DNA of 62,268 nt, from the NCBI GenBank assembly GCA_013285945.1, contig JABDGP010000009.1, positions 1-62,268 on the forward strand, in the 5' to 3' direction. The notes under the pieces are model-generated. The model made no database searches. It was not told the DNA's origin and saw nothing but the letters and a program-made list of their open reading frames with translations. Below, one piece after another: positions 15,283 to 25,072 of the stretch (the stretch's first letter is position 1; each line of letters starts with the position of its first letter). The stretch is from Bacteroidota bacterium. Its GTDB lineage: Bacteria; Bacteroidota; Bacteroidia; Cytophagales; Cyclobacteriaceae. Both the position numbers and the translations under genes were made by a program.

Positions 15283-17301
15283 TTATCGGATCACACTTAC
15301 CCATCCCCGATAATTATAGCTGCCTAGCTTAATTGAGTAATAGTAGGTACCCGAATCAACATCGCTGCCATCCCACCCCTGAGTGGGGCTTGTTGTTGTA
15401 AAGATTTCCCTGCCCCAGCGGTTAAGAATTGTCATCGTAAAAAGCTGTTTGCCATTATAAATGATATATTTTTTTCGAGAATTTACAGTAAATACCGTAA
15501 AAATACGGTTGAGGTTATCGTTATCCGCTGTAATCACGTTGGGAATGAATATCTCAATTCGTATCGGAATGTTTTGCGTACAGCTAGCCTGACATCCATT
15601 GATATCCGTGACTGTTAGGTGTGCAGTGAAATCTCCATCTTGAATGTATCCATGCAATACGCCAACACTAGTTTGATCTACTTGGTTGGTTATAAGTTTT
15701 GTGCCGTCGCCAAAATCGAAAGTATAGCCAAAAGGGGGAAAACCAGAATTAACTGACGTTGAAAAGCTCAGGGAATCTTGTGTTAATCCATAGGAAGGGA
15801 AAGTACAAGTTAGCACAGGGTTTGGAAATATGGTTACTACAACCTTCACCCTTGCACTCTCTATACCAGTTACTACATTCGCTACAAAATACGATGTTGT
15901 GGTTTGCAATTCGGGAGTAATGAATGGATTGCCTTGGTATAATAGGTTTCCCCCCGTTAGTGCATCATACCATCGGTAGAGAGTACCACCTGTTGCCGTT
16001 AATTTGACAGAGCCTTTCTCGCAAAGGGATGCATCATTGACAACCGGCAGAGGTTCAATTTGTATTGTGATGTTTTGTGAACAACTTGCCTGGCACCCGT
16101 TGATATCGGTGACCGTTGCTTGTGCAATAAAATTTCCATCCTTGGAATATGCGTGTAATACACCAACCCCGGTCTGACCTATGGGGCTGGCAGCAAGTTT
16201 TGTATCGTCGCCAAAATCGAAAGAATAGCTAAACGGGGAGGAACCAGAATTAACTGACGTTGAAAAGCTCAGGGAATCTTGTGTTAATCCATAGGAAGGG
16301 AAAGTACAAGTTAGCACAGGGTTTGGAAATATGGTTACTACAATTTTCACCCTTGCACTCTCTACACCGGTCACTACATTCGCTACAAAATAAGATGTTG
16401 TGGTTTGCAATTCAGGTGTAATGAATGGATTGCCTTGGTATAATAGATTTCCCCCAGTTAGTGCATCATACCACCGATAAAGCGTACCACCTGTTGCCGT
16501 TAATTTGACAGAACCTTTCCCGCAAAGGGATACATTATTGGCAGCAGGCGGAGGTGTAATAGGTACAGCGACTGAGCAGCCAAGACCGTTTTGAAAAAGG
16601 GACAAAACCTCTGGGGGAGTTAACGCCCGATTGTATATGGTGATGTCGTCGATCACCCCGTTAAAAGGCTGAATGTCACTTGCCCTTAGACCGATCAGTG
16701 CAACAGCTGCACTATTTTGGTAGTAATACGGCGGAGAACCTCCATTCGTGCCCGTTCCAGAATTTACTCCATTGATGTACATGATTTCTCCACTGTCGTC
16801 TCGGGTTAAAACTAGGTGATACCATGTATTTATCGATGGTAGAAAATTAGTCGTTATGGCAGTGGCTCCGGATTCATTAAACCCGCCCATTGTCCACCCT
16901 GTAAATGCAGCACCTCCATAATTGTTTGTCAGGGTAATACCGTGATGATACGGGTCACTGGTATTACCTACTGAAAAAACAGTTTCAGATGAATTAAATG
17001 AAGGAGCTACGGGCAAATAAGCCCAGGCTGAAACTGTAAAGTTTCTATTGGCCACTATTGGCGCTGATGGAATACTTATGAAGCTATTACTTCCATTAAA
17101 TTGATATGCACTATTTGCATTCCCAAACCGATCTTGAGTAAGGACAGCCCCATTAACGGTTCCATTATAATTATTCCCAGAGCCATCATAGGCGTTACCT
17201 GAAAAAGCATAACAGGCTACTAATCCATTTTGAAGGTTAACTTGAGCAATAGAATTGAAATAGCTGGTACTCAAAAAAAGGATAACTAAAATACGAGTCA
17301 T
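15283..17301 (-). CDS. Secreted LamG/Ig-like/PKD protein with gliding-motility-type C-terminus
   Basis: The protein has 672 residues from the ATG at 17301, which gives a clean signal peptide (MTRILVILFLSTSYF to about IAQ). An in-frame ATG at 17322 adds seven residues. Domains in order: a LamG/concanavalin-like domain (about residues 20-240, with FSGNAYDGSGNNYNGTVNG and GVIDDITIYNRALTPPEV), then two near-identical 167-residue modules, each an Ig-like strand set (SVKLTATGGTLYRWYDALTG) plus a PKD domain with (S/Y)FDFGD, and a C-terminal domain with ILNRWGREIF and WDGSDVDSGTYYY. That last domain is the gliding-motility-associated (type B) signal for the type IX secretion system. The protein is probably exported to the cell surface; the LamG part suggests glycan binding. 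Confidence 0.85.
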   Translation of the reverse strand: MTRILVILFLSTSYFNSIAQVNLQNGLVACYAFSGNAYDGSGNNYNGTVNGAVLTQDRFGNANSAYQFNGSNSFISIPSAPIVANRNFTVSAWAYLPVAPSFNSSETVFSVGNTSDPYHHGITLTNNYGGAAFTGWTMGGFNESGATAITTNFLPSINTWYHLVLTRDDSGEIMYINGVNSGTGTNGGSPPYYYQNSAAVALIGLRASDIQPFNGVIDDITIYNRALTPPEVLSLFQNGLGCSVAVPITPPPAANNVSLCGKGSVKLTATGGTLYRWYDALTGGNLLYQGNPFITPELQTTTSYFVANVVTGVESARVKIVVTIFPNPVLTCTFPSYGLTQDSLSFSTSVNSGSSPFSYSFDFGDDTKLAASPIGQTGVGVLHAYSKDGNFIAQATVTDINGCQASCSQNITIQIEPLPVVNDASLCEKGSVKLTATGGTLYRWYDALTGGNLLYQGNPFITPELQTTTSYFVANVVTGIESARVKVVVTIFPNPVLTCTFPSYGLTQDSLSFSTSVNSGFPPFGYTFDFGDGTKLITNQVDQTSVGVLHGYIQDGDFTAHLTVTDINGCQASCTQNIPIRIEIFIPNVITADNDNLNRIFTVFTVNSRKKYIIYNGKQLFTMTILNRWGREIFTTTSPTQGWDGSDVDSGTYYYSIKLGSYNYRGWVSVIR
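15562..16562. repeat. Tandem 501-bp direct repeat inside the LamG/PKD gene
   Basis: The blocks around 15751 and 16252 repeat with a spacing of 501 bp, exactly 167 codons. About 100 bp of each copy are identical or nearly so, and the rest is diverged but alignable. It keeps frame and duplicates one Ig-like plus PKD module. Confidence 0.85.
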
Positions 17302-17399
17302 TGGCGCCAAATGAGTAATCAAAATAAGGTCGCAAAATTATACGAATTATCTTTCCAATCCACCCCTGCCAATCTGTCACTAAAGACCAATTTTTTGTT

Positions 17400-17407
17400 T
17401 AAATTTG
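17400..17407 (+). promoter_or_regulatory. -7 promoter box (TAnnTTTG) upstream of miaB
   Basis: TAAATTTG matches the Bacteroidota -7 consensus and lies 20 bp before the miaB ATG, implying a leader of about 15 nt. No clear -33 TTTG is seen at the right distance. Confidence 0.5.
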
Positions 17408-17427
17408 TAGTCCGAAAATGATGGAAG

Positions 17428-18882
17428 ATGCAGAATTTGATCCCCGACCTGGATATTTTAGATAGAAACAAGGAACTCACGGAAGAAGTAAAAACCACTC
17501 CCGACTATAATTCCGGCAACAAAAGGAAGCTTTACATCGAAAGCTACGGCTGCGCGATGAATTTCTCTGACAGTGAGATCGTTGCATCAATTTTACATAG
17601 CGAAGGCTTTGATACCACATCCGATATCGCCCAAGCCGATATCGTCTTCTTAAATACGTGCTCTATTCGCGAGAAGGCTGAACAAACTGTTCGCAACCGC
17701 CTCAACCACATCAATGGTCACAAAAAAAGGAAGCCCGAAATGATTGTTGGTGTTCTTGGATGTATGGCCGAACGACTGAAAACAAAATTGCTGGAAGAAG
17801 AAAAAATCGTTGACCTCGTAGCAGGCCCTGATGCCTATCGAGATCTTCCGCAACTGATTTCGCAAGTTGACGATGGCGCCAAAGCCGTAAATACCTTTTT
17901 ATCCCGCGAAGAAACCTATGCAGACATCAGCCCAGTGAGGTTGAATTCAAATGGCGTCACTGCTTTTGTTTCGATAATGCGTGGCTGCGACAATATGTGT
18001 TCGTTTTGTGTTGTGCCATTCACGCGCGGGCGTGAGCGCAGCCGCGATCCTCATTCAATTGTGGCGGAGGCCAAAGATTTATTTGAAAAAGGATATCGCG
18101 AGGTGACTTTGCTTGGTCAGAATGTCGATTCGTATAAATGGAGTGAAGAAGAGAACAATAAGGCGCGTCTGGAGAAAAAGGAAGTAACCCAAATTGTAAA
18201 TTTTGCCCGGCTTTTGGAAATGGTGGCGCTAGTTCATCCCGATCTCCGGGTGCGCTTTTCTACCTCGCACCCCAAGGACATCACCGATGAAGTGCTTCAC
18301 ACGATGGCAAAGCATGAAAACATCTGCAAGAATATTCACCTGCCGGTGCAAAGCGGTAGCAGCAGGGTTTTAGAGTTAATGAATCGAGGTTATTCGCGCG
18401 AATGGTATTTGAGTCGGGTGAAAAGCATTCGCAACATTTTGGGAGAAGATTGCGGAATCACGTCAGATATGATTGCCGGTTTCTGTACTGAAACAGAAGA
18501 GGATCATAAGGAAACAGTTTCGATGATGCATGAGGTTCAGTACGATTACTCGTTCATGTTCTTCTATTCGGAAAGACCCGGAACCCTGGCGGCAAAAAAA
18601 TATACTGACGACATTTCGCTGGAGGTAAAAAAGAGGCGCCTTGATGAGATCATCAAAAAACAATCTGAGATTTCGTTGATCCGTTACGGTAAGGATGTAA
18701 ATAAAATTCACAAGGTCTTGATTGAGGGGACTTCGAGGCGCTCAGATGAATTCTTACAGGGAAGAAACTCGGCCAACAAAGTTGTAATCTTCCCAAAAGA
18801 GAATAAAATCAAAGGCGAATACGTCCATGTAATGGTGGAGAGCCGCTCGCAGGGTACTTTGTTTGGAAAGATAGTTGATTGA
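17428..18882 (+). CDS. miaB: tRNA-2-methylthio-N6-isopentenyladenosine synthase MiaB
   Basis: The protein has 484 residues. The N-terminal UPF0004 domain carries three cluster Cys in [24 protein letters not shown] and VLGCMAERL. The radical-SAM CxxxCxxC motif is in [18 protein letters not shown], and the C-terminal TRAM domain covers roughly the last 65 residues. Together these define a methylthiotransferase, and the sequence fits MiaB (tRNA A37) rather than RimO or MtaB. It is a radical-SAM enzyme with two 4Fe-4S clusters that adds a methylthio group to i6A37. The sigma-54 activator gene starts 2 nt after the stop, so it heads the run through secG. Confidence 0.95.
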   Translation: MQNLIPDLDILDRNKELTEEVKTTPDYNSGNKRKLYIESYGCAMNFSDSEIVASILHSEGFDTTSDIAQADIVFLNTCSIREKAEQTVRNRLNHINGHKKRKPEMIVGVLGCMAERLKTKLLEEEKIVDLVAGPDAYRDLPQLISQVDDGAKAVNTFLSREETYADISPVRLNSNGVTAFVSIMRGCDNMCSFCVVPFTRGRERSRDPHSIVAEAKDLFEKGYREVTLLGQNVDSYKWSEEENNKARLEKKEVTQIVNFARLLEMVALVHPDLRVRFSTSHPKDITDEVLHTMAKHENICKNIHLPVQSGSSRVLELMNRGYSREWYLSRVKSIRNILGEDCGITSDMIAGFCTETEEDHKETVSMMHEVQYDYSFMFFYSERPGTLAAKKYTDDISLEVKKRRLDEIIKKQSEISLIRYGKDVNKIHKVLIEGTSRRSDEFLQGRNSANKVVIFPKENKIKGEYVHVMVESRSQGTLFGKIVD

Positions 18883-18884
18883 TT

Positions 18885-20141
18885 ATGGCAGGAACAGAAA
18901 CAGAAATTCAAAATATTAAACAGCGGTTTGGTATCATTGGCAATGCGCCCATGCTCAACCATGCCGTGCGCGTGGCTATGCAAGTTGCACCAACCGATAT
19001 GTCGGTGTTGATCACGGGCGAAAGTGGAAGCGGCAAGGAATCATTTTCTAAGATTATCCATAGCCTGAGCCCGCGTAAACATGGCCAGTTTACAGCCATT
19101 AACTGCGGCTCAATCCCCGAAGGCACAATCGACTCTGAATTATTCGGACATGAAAAAGGCTCGTTTACCGGCGCCCACGAAGCACGCAAAGGTTATTTCG
19201 AAGTAACCAATGGCGGTACTATTTTCCTTGATGAGATCGGCGAAATGCCGTTAAGTACTCAAGCGCGATTACTTCGTGTTTTGGAATACGGTGAATTCAT
19301 CAAGGTTGGTTCTTCCAAGGTTTTAAAAACGGATGTGCGGGTGGTAGCTGCTACTAATGTAAATTTGTTGAACAAGGTTTCAGAAGGTCGCTTTCGCGAA
19401 GACCTTTACTATCGACTAAACTCGGTGCCGATTTATGTTCCGCCACTGCGCGAACGCGAGAAGGATGTAGAATTGCTGTTTAGAAAATTTGCCACTGACT
19501 TTGCCGAGAAGTATAAGGTGAAGCCGATCTCGCTCACCGAAGAAGCCAAGGTCATTTTATTGAAATACAGGTTCCCGGGCAATATTCGCCAATTGAAAAA
19601 TCTAGTCGAACAAATTTCAGTGCTTTCATCCGAGCATAAGGAAATCGATGCGCAAACACTAATCAATTACCTGCCTAAAGAATCAACCCTTCCGGCAGTT
19701 ATTAACGGCCAAAGCGGAAAAGATATGTCTGAAAGGGAAATTCTATATAAAGTCCTTTTCGATCTGAAGAAAGATGTAACGGAAGTTAAGAAAATGGTGC
19801 TTGAAATTCTTTCAGACCCGGCACAGGCACAGCAGATTCTTAAAAACAACACCCATTTATTCGAAGGCATTCACGAAACGAAAATTCAGCCCGACCAGCC
19901 TGTGATGCTCAACATCAACCCGGTACCAAATGCTGTGCATGGAACCGCTGATGATGAAGAGGTCCATGACATAGCCCACGAAGCTGAGGATGACTCACTA
20001 TCCATCCAAAAGAAAGAAAAAGAGCTGATTGTGCGGGCGCTGAGTAAAAACAGGAATAAGCGCAAATATGCGGCACGGGATTTGGGTATATCTGAACGCA
20101 CACTTTACCGAAAAATAAAAGAGTACGATTTGGAAAAGTAA
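18885..20141 (+). CDS. Sigma-54-dependent transcriptional activator (NtrC family, no receiver domain)
   Basis: The protein has 418 residues from the ATG at 18885; the TTG at 18879 overlaps miaB and is unlikely. The AAA+ domain occupies about residues 12-240, with Walker A GESGSGKES, the sigma-54 contact loop GSFTGA (a variant of GAFTGA), Walker B GGTIFLDEIGEM and the arginine-finger region REDLYYRL. A linker contains a coiled coil, and the C-terminal Fis-type helix-turn-helix is around NKRKYAARDLGISERTLYRKI. There is no REC, GAF or PAS domain, so its activity must be set by its amount, by a partner protein or by the linker. Its place in a miaB-lptE-secG run suggests a role in envelope homeostasis. 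Confidence 0.9.
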   Translation: MAGTETEIQNIKQRFGIIGNAPMLNHAVRVAMQVAPTDMSVLITGESGSGKESFSKIIHSLSPRKHGQFTAINCGSIPEGTIDSELFGHEKGSFTGAHEARKGYFEVTNGGTIFLDEIGEMPLSTQARLLRVLEYGEFIKVGSSKVLKTDVRVVAATNVNLLNKVSEGRFREDLYYRLNSVPIYVPPLREREKDVELLFRKFATDFAEKYKVKPISLTEEAKVILLKYRFPGNIRQLKNLVEQISVLSSEHKEIDAQTLINYLPKESTLPAVINGQSGKDMSEREILYKVLFDLKKDVTEVKKMVLEILSDPAQAQQILKNNTHLFEGIHETKIQPDQPVMLNINPVPNAVHGTADDEEVHDIAHEAEDDSLSIQKKEKELIVRALSKNRNKRKYAARDLGISERTLYRKIKEYDLEK

Positions 20142-20143
20142 GT

Positions 20144-20683
20144 ATGAAACGTAGTTCGTTCCTCATTTCATTGATTGCCGGCAGTTCTTTGTTGCTCCTA
20201 TCGGGCTGCCTGAAATATTCGCTTTCGGGTGCTTCCACCAATGCCAAGTCCATCCAGGTTGATCAGTTCTATAATAACACTGAACTTGGCCCGGCCAACT
20301 TAGGACAAACCGTAACCAACAGGGTAAAAGATTACTTTCAACAAAATTCAAGTTTACGCGTGGTACCTACCAATGGCGAACTTCAAATTGAGGGAACAAT
20401 TATCACCTACGCCACGGCACCGATTGCTCCACAGGCAAGCACTGGCACAGGTACAGCCGCAACTCCCAACTTTGGTGCCCAAACACGCCTCACTATTGCG
20501 ATGAGAGTTAATTACGTGGATGTAGCCGAGCCAAAGAATAGTTTTAAGGACCGGACTTTTAGCTTCTATGCTGACTTTAACAACGACACTGACAACTTTT
20601 TCTCAGTACAAGAAAGCCTTGAAAAGAAGATCTTTGATCAAATAATGATCGACATTTTCAACGCGACCATCGCCACCTGGTAG
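20144..20683 (+). CDS. lptE: LptE-like lipopolysaccharide-assembly lipoprotein
   Basis: The protein has 179 residues. The lipoprotein signal ends in LLSGC with acylation at Cys22, followed by LKYSLSGASTNAKSIQVDQFYN, the N-terminal pattern of LptE proteins in Bacteroidota. The rest is a small alpha/beta fold with GELQIEGTIITY and NYVDVAEPKNSFKD strands. LptE plugs the LptD barrel and helps insert lipopolysaccharide into the outer leaflet. It starts 2 nt after the sigma-54 activator. The assignment depends on N-terminal pattern, length and neighbours, as LptE sequences diverge strongly. Confidence 0.75.
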   Translation: MKRSSFLISLIAGSSLLLLSGCLKYSLSGASTNAKSIQVDQFYNNTELGPANLGQTVTNRVKDYFQQNSSLRVVPTNGELQIEGTIITYATAPIAPQASTGTGTAATPNFGAQTRLTIAMRVNYVDVAEPKNSFKDRTFSFYADFNNDTDNFFSVQESLEKKIFDQIMIDIFNATIATW

Positions 20684-20739
20684 TCTGTTGCTTCAACGCG
20701 GTTTTTGCTTTACATTTACTTTACTCCTAAAAAAACCGT

Positions 20740-21567
20740 GTGGAAAGGGATCAGTTTTATAATCTGTTGTGCAATTACACCTCACTTACCAAGGAGGAAG
20801 CAGAACAACTTGAGGCCCTGACAAAAGGATTTCCGTATAGCCAGGTGATTCACAATCTCGCAGCGCGCGCTGCACAAGATAACGGACTTCCTTCCAAAGA
20901 TAAATTGTTGCATACAAGTGCTATTTACAGCAGCGACCGAGCAGCATTAAAAGCCGTGATGACGGCCAGGCCAAAGGCACGGACAGAATATAAGGCTGCA
21001 ATTGCAGGGGCTGAAACTCTGGTCTCGATATCATCTGAAGAAACAACTGAACAATTACGGCAGGAACTGTATCATGACCTCGCAAGTTTGAAAGAGTCAA
21101 AGCGCTTATTTGAGTTGACGATCGAGCGACTCGAAAACGAAAGAGCTAAGCCACTACCCGACAGGAAAAAGGAGGAGCCTGAACCAATTCCTAATAAAAA
21201 GAAAGACGAGCCTGAACCAATTGTGGATGTTCCGGCAATGGATACCTTGATAGAAGAGATCAAATCAACGAAAAAAAAGATAAAGCCTGCAGGGGCAAAA
21301 CAGAAAGAGCAAATCGAAATTATCGATCAATTTATTAAGACACAACCTACCATATCACGCCCAAAAACGAACTCCTCCATCCCTGACAATGACCTCACCG
21401 AGCCGAGTACACATTTTGGTGAAAATATCGTTTCTGAAACTTTAGTGGAAATCCTGTTAAAACAAGGCAAAAAGGAAAAAGCTATTGAAGCTTTGAAAAA
21501 ACTGATTTGGAAGTTTCCACAGAAAAAGGCTTACTTTGCAGCCCAAATTGAAGATTTAAGAAAATAA
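20740..21567 (+). CDS. TPR-like protein of unknown function between lptE and secG
   Basis: The protein has 275 residues from a GTG start, the only start codon near the beginning of the frame. The N-terminal 90 residues are helical (YTSLTKEEAEQLEALTKGFPYSQVIHNLAAR). The centre is a charged Pro/Lys/Glu-rich linker with a repeated DEPEPI-like element, and the C-terminus has a single TPR-like hairpin (VEILLKQGKKEKAIEALKKLIWKFPQKKAYFA). There is no signal peptide, so it is probably cytoplasmic. The same kind of protein often sits before secG in Bacteroidota. Its function is unknown; a scaffolding role is inferred from the TPR. Confidence 0.7.
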   Translation: MERDQFYNLLCNYTSLTKEEAEQLEALTKGFPYSQVIHNLAARAAQDNGLPSKDKLLHTSAIYSSDRAALKAVMTARPKARTEYKAAIAGAETLVSISSEETTEQLRQELYHDLASLKESKRLFELTIERLENERAKPLPDRKKEEPEPIPNKKKDEPEPIVDVPAMDTLIEEIKSTKKKIKPAGAKQKEQIEIIDQFIKTQPTISRPKTNSSIPDNDLTEPSTHFGENIVSETLVEILLKQGKKEKAIEALKKLIWKFPQKKAYFAAQIEDLRK

Positions 21568-21569
21568 CC

Positions 21570-21908
21570 ATGTACGTTTTATTGATTAGCCTCGCCATCG
21601 TTAGCGCGATATTGTTAGTGTTAGTAGTTCTGGCACAAAATTCCAAAGGCGGAGGCCTCTCCAGCCAATTTGGTGGTTCTGGCGCAAGCAACCTGATAGG
21701 TGTAAAGAAGACCGGCGACGTGCTTGAGCGCCTCACTTGGGGTTTTGCCATTGCCATCATTGTATTTTCCCTGGCAACCAACTTCACCACTCCAAATACA
21801 GCTGCGCCTACAGATGAACTTCAGGAGCGCGCCAAAGAGCAACAGAATGCAGCACCAGCGCCTTCGTTGACCAAACCGGCAGCCAAACCTGACAGCACAA
21901 AGAAATAA
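21570..21908 (+). CDS. secG: Preprotein translocase subunit SecG
   Basis: The protein has 112 residues. Two membrane helices lie at about residues 2-22 and 53-72, separated by the SecG loop QNSKGGGLSSQFGGSGASNLIG. The Ala/Pro/Lys-rich tail after residue 80 is longer than in E. coli and typical of Bacteroidota. SecG assists SecYE in protein export. The gene begins 2 nt after the TPR-like gene and ends 9 nt before a converging gene. Confidence 0.93.
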   Translation: MYVLLISLAIVSAILLVLVVLAQNSKGGGLSSQFGGSGASNLIGVKKTGDVLERLTWGFAIAIIVFSLATNFTTPNTAAPTDELQERAKEQQNAAPAPSLTKPAAKPDSTKK

Positions 21909-21917
21909 ACTGAGCCT

Positions 21918-22634
21918 TTAGGCTGCTTTGGAAATCTCCTTTACCAATAACCGTTTGGCTATTGGCATTAGGGTTTGCATATAAGGAAACTTCAGCTTTG
22001 AAAGCACTAGGTACGCAGCCGGATTGGGTAATTCAGTGTGCTTTTTTATTAAAGTCATCTTAAGGTTTTCGTAGGTAAGTGCAAGATTCCGCGCACAGGT
22101 CTCAATAAATGTAGTCTGAATGCCACGCATTGGTTCATTGCTTTGCTCAAAAAAAGTAATCTGATAATGGTAAATGTTCGTTTCACTTTCCGGAGGCTGA
22201 GTAACAAATAAATAGCCCTCATTGGCATATAGGGAAGTCAAGCCGATGGGCGAAACCTCACATTTGGATTCTACATATTCATAAATGAAAGAACCTTCAT
22301 CAAGTGATGCCTTGAATTGCGGAAGAGCATACTCCATAATCGATTCGATCTCACGCATCACCATGTCGTCTTCTACCAGCTTTCTATAATTGATCTCCAG
22401 TCTTTTCAAATTCTCAATGGAAAGCTCCTTTGGAAAAGATTCGCCTAAGATTAATTTGTTTTCGCGAAGCGCTACAAGGTTGCGATAATGAAAAACCAAA
22501 TCAGAAAGAAACGGATAAAGTTCAACGCGATGAAAAGAGTCTTTCACCTTCCTGAAATAGGCGAGTAATACGTATTTCTTGTATTCAAAATCGATGAGCC
22601 CGTCGGTAAGCCAATTGTCTTTTAGATTTTCCAT
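21918..22634 (-). CDS. Conserved hypothetical protein, 238 residues
   Basis: I do not recognise the family. The protein is soluble, with no signal peptide or membrane helix. The sequence is rich in hydrophobic and charged residues in a helical pattern, starting MENLKDNWLTDGLIDFEYKKYVLLAYFRKV, with an acidic centre (VEDDMVMREIESIMEYA) and a C-terminal basic stretch (TLMPIAKRLLVKEIS). It converges with secG and is divergent from the M28 peptidase gene. Codon use looks like its neighbours. A conserved cytoplasmic protein of Bacteroidota is the most that can be said. Confidence 0.65.
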   Translation of the reverse strand: MENLKDNWLTDGLIDFEYKKYVLLAYFRKVKDSFHRVELYPFLSDLVFHYRNLVALRENKLILGESFPKELSIENLKRLEINYRKLVEDDMVMREIESIMEYALPQFKASLDEGSFIYEYVESKCEVSPIGLTSLYANEGYLFVTQPPESETNIYHYQITFFEQSNEPMRGIQTTFIETCARNLALTYENLKMTLIKKHTELPNPAAYLVLSKLKFPYMQTLMPIAKRLLVKEISKAA

Positions 22635-22790
22635 ACGCTGCAGAAGAATAGAACTATATAATTATACGTAAAAAACCAAAGCGAAGCCACTGTTTCACGC
22701 AAGCCTTCTAAAGTCATCTTTGTCCGTATATTCAATTTTTATTGATCATTCGAATAGCATTCGCTTTATTTAGCTCTACCAACCGAGACT

Positions 22791-25025
22791 ATGATGAAAA
22801 AAATTACTGTTGTTTTGTTCAGCCTCTGGACAACCTTGTCGTTTGCTCAGCAAAAAAGCCTGACCGGGTACACCAAAGAATCAGCCGATGCAGAGTTCAA
22901 ACTGGAAGAAAAGTTTGATGCCAATCTACAGGTCAAAAATATCGACGATTGGATTAAACATCTTTCAGCGCGTCCTCATCATGTTGGTTCGGCTTACGGA
23001 AAGCAAAATGCGGAGTTCATGCGCGACCTTTTGAAAAGCTGGGGCTATGATGCTTCGCTCGAAACGTACCAGGTCCTCTTCCCTACTCCAAAAGTGAGAT
23101 TGCTTGAACTGTTAAGCACCAAAAAATTTACAGCCAAACTAGAAGAACCCGAATTGAAGGAAGATGCAACCTCTGGTCAGAAGTCAGAACAATTGCCGGT
23201 CTATAATTGCTGGTCACCCGATGGTGATGTGACTGCAGAACTGGTTTTTGTTAACTACGGCATACCCGCCGACTATGAAGAACTGGCCAAGTACGGCATT
23301 GATGTAAAAGGAAAAATTGTGATCGCAAAATATGGTGGCTCATGGCGCGGTATCAAACCTAAAGTGGCTCAAGAACATGGTGCTGTCGGCTGTATCATCT
23401 ACTCCGATCCTGAAGAAGACGGCTACTATCAAGGCGATGTGTATCCCAAAGGTCCTTACAAGAATTCTAATGGCGCGCAGCGTGGCTCTGTTATGGACAT
23501 GCCGATATACGCGGGTGATCCGACGACTCCGGGTTTCGCCTCAACGGCCAATGCCAAAAGGATAGATCGTAGCCAAGCTGAGAGCTTACTAAAAATACCC
23601 GTCCTCCCTATTTCTTATGGAGATGCCCAGCCATTACTTGCATCACTTGGCGGGCCAGTAGCGCCAGACAGGTGGCGCGGCGCATTACCCATTACCTATC
23701 ACATTGGTCCAAGCACTGATAAAGTACACCTGAAATTACAATTCAATTGGGACATTAAACCGGCTTATGATGTGGTAGCAAAAATGACAGGGAGCGAGTA
23801 TCCGGATGAATGGGTGATCCGTGGCAATCACCATGATGCATGGGTAAATGGGGCCAGCGATCCCCTTAGCGGAATGGCTGCACTACTTGAAGAAGCACGA
23901 AGTGTTGCCGAGCTTACCAAAAGCGGATGGAAGCCAAAACGTACAATTATTTATTGTGGATGGGATGCGGAAGAACCGTCATTGATGGGGTCAACCGAGT
24001 GGGCCGAAGATCATGCCGATGAGCTTCAAAAGAAAACAGTGGCCTATATAAACAGCGACGGAAACGGTCGAGGCTTTTACTCTGCGCAAGGTTCGCATAC
24101 GCTGGAAACATTTATGAATGAGGTGAGTCGTGATGTCAAAGATCCTCAAACTGGCGTGAGTATAATGGAGCGAAAAAAATCTGCTGACGCAGCCAATGCA
24201 ACAACTGTAAAAGCTAAAAAAGATATTCTTGCTAAAAAAACGCTGGCACTCGGTGCTATGGGTTCTGGCTCGGATTATACTCCCTTCATCCAACATTTAG
24301 GTATCGCTTCTCTCAACATAGGTTTCGGTGGTGAAAATGGCGGAGGTGAGTATCACAGCATTTATGATTCGTATGATAACTTTAAAAGGTTCAAGGATCC
24401 AAAGTCAGAATACGGCATGGCATTAGCAAAAACTGCAGGTCGCGCTACATTACGTCTGGCTGATGCTGACGTACTGCCATTCGACTTCAAAGCATTCCAA
24501 AAGACAGTGGCCAATTACCTCACCGAAGTAACTACGTTGATTGACAATCTGCGAGAGACAACAGAAGTAGAAAATCAAATGCTGAAAGAAAATCGTTATG
24601 TACAGGCCTCGGACCCCACAAAAAGGTTCGTAGCACCTTCCCCTAAAGCAGAGGTGCCGTTTATCAATTTTTCAAGCCTACAAAATGTAGTGACCAAGTT
24701 AGAGAAGAGCACAGCTACCTTCAGTGATCTATACTCTTCTAATCAAAAGCCGAGTTCTAACATCGCTCAGTTGAATAATTTGCTATTCCAGTCAGAAAGA
24801 AAATTGATTGCTGATGGCTTGCCCCGCAGACCTTGGTACAAACACACTATTTATGCGCCTGGGTTTTATACAGGTTATGGAGTAAAGACCTTGCCTGGTG
24901 TACGCGAAGCTATTGAGCAACGGAATTTTGTTGAGGCACAGGAACAAATCGAAATTGTGGCAAAATCTCTTGAAGCCTTCAACCAGCAAGTTGAAGCGGC
25001 TAATAAAATTTTGATGATGAAGTGA
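22791..25025 (+). CDS. Secreted M28-family zinc metallopeptidase (glutamate carboxypeptidase II type)
   Basis: The protein has 744 residues with a signal peptide (MKKITVVLFSLWTTLSFAQ). An apical PA-like domain lies at about residues 130-300 (GIDVKGKIVIAKYGGSWRGIK). The peptidase domain follows with the metal ligands in GNHHDAWVNGASDPLSG and CGWDAEEPSLMGS, and a late His in GGGEYHSIYDSYD. A C-terminal helical transferrin-receptor-like dimerisation domain completes the order seen in glutamate carboxypeptidase II. It should remove C-terminal or acidic residues from peptides in the periplasm or outside. The exact specificity is not shown. Confidence 0.9.
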   Translation: MMKKITVVLFSLWTTLSFAQQKSLTGYTKESADAEFKLEEKFDANLQVKNIDDWIKHLSARPHHVGSAYGKQNAEFMRDLLKSWGYDASLETYQVLFPTPKVRLLELLSTKKFTAKLEEPELKEDATSGQKSEQLPVYNCWSPDGDVTAELVFVNYGIPADYEELAKYGIDVKGKIVIAKYGGSWRGIKPKVAQEHGAVGCIIYSDPEEDGYYQGDVYPKGPYKNSNGAQRGSVMDMPIYAGDPTTPGFASTANAKRIDRSQAESLLKIPVLPISYGDAQPLLASLGGPVAPDRWRGALPITYHIGPSTDKVHLKLQFNWDIKPAYDVVAKMTGSEYPDEWVIRGNHHDAWVNGASDPLSGMAALLEEARSVAELTKSGWKPKRTIIYCGWDAEEPSLMGSTEWAEDHADELQKKTVAYINSDGNGRGFYSAQGSHTLETFMNEVSRDVKDPQTGVSIMERKKSADAANATTVKAKKDILAKKTLALGAMGSGSDYTPFIQHLGIASLNIGFGGENGGGEYHSIYDSYDNFKRFKDPKSEYGMALAKTAGRATLRLADADVLPFDFKAFQKTVANYLTEVTTLIDNLRETTEVENQMLKENRYVQASDPTKRFVAPSPKAEVPFINFSSLQNVVTKLEKSTATFSDLYSSNQKPSSNIAQLNNLLFQSERKLIADGLPRRPWYKHTIYAPGFYTGYGVKTLPGVREAIEQRNFVEAQEQIEIVAKSLEAFNQQVEAANKILMMK

Positions 25026-25072
25026 TACGCAATAAAGTAGATTACACGTATTCGTGACTTAACAAAACAAGA

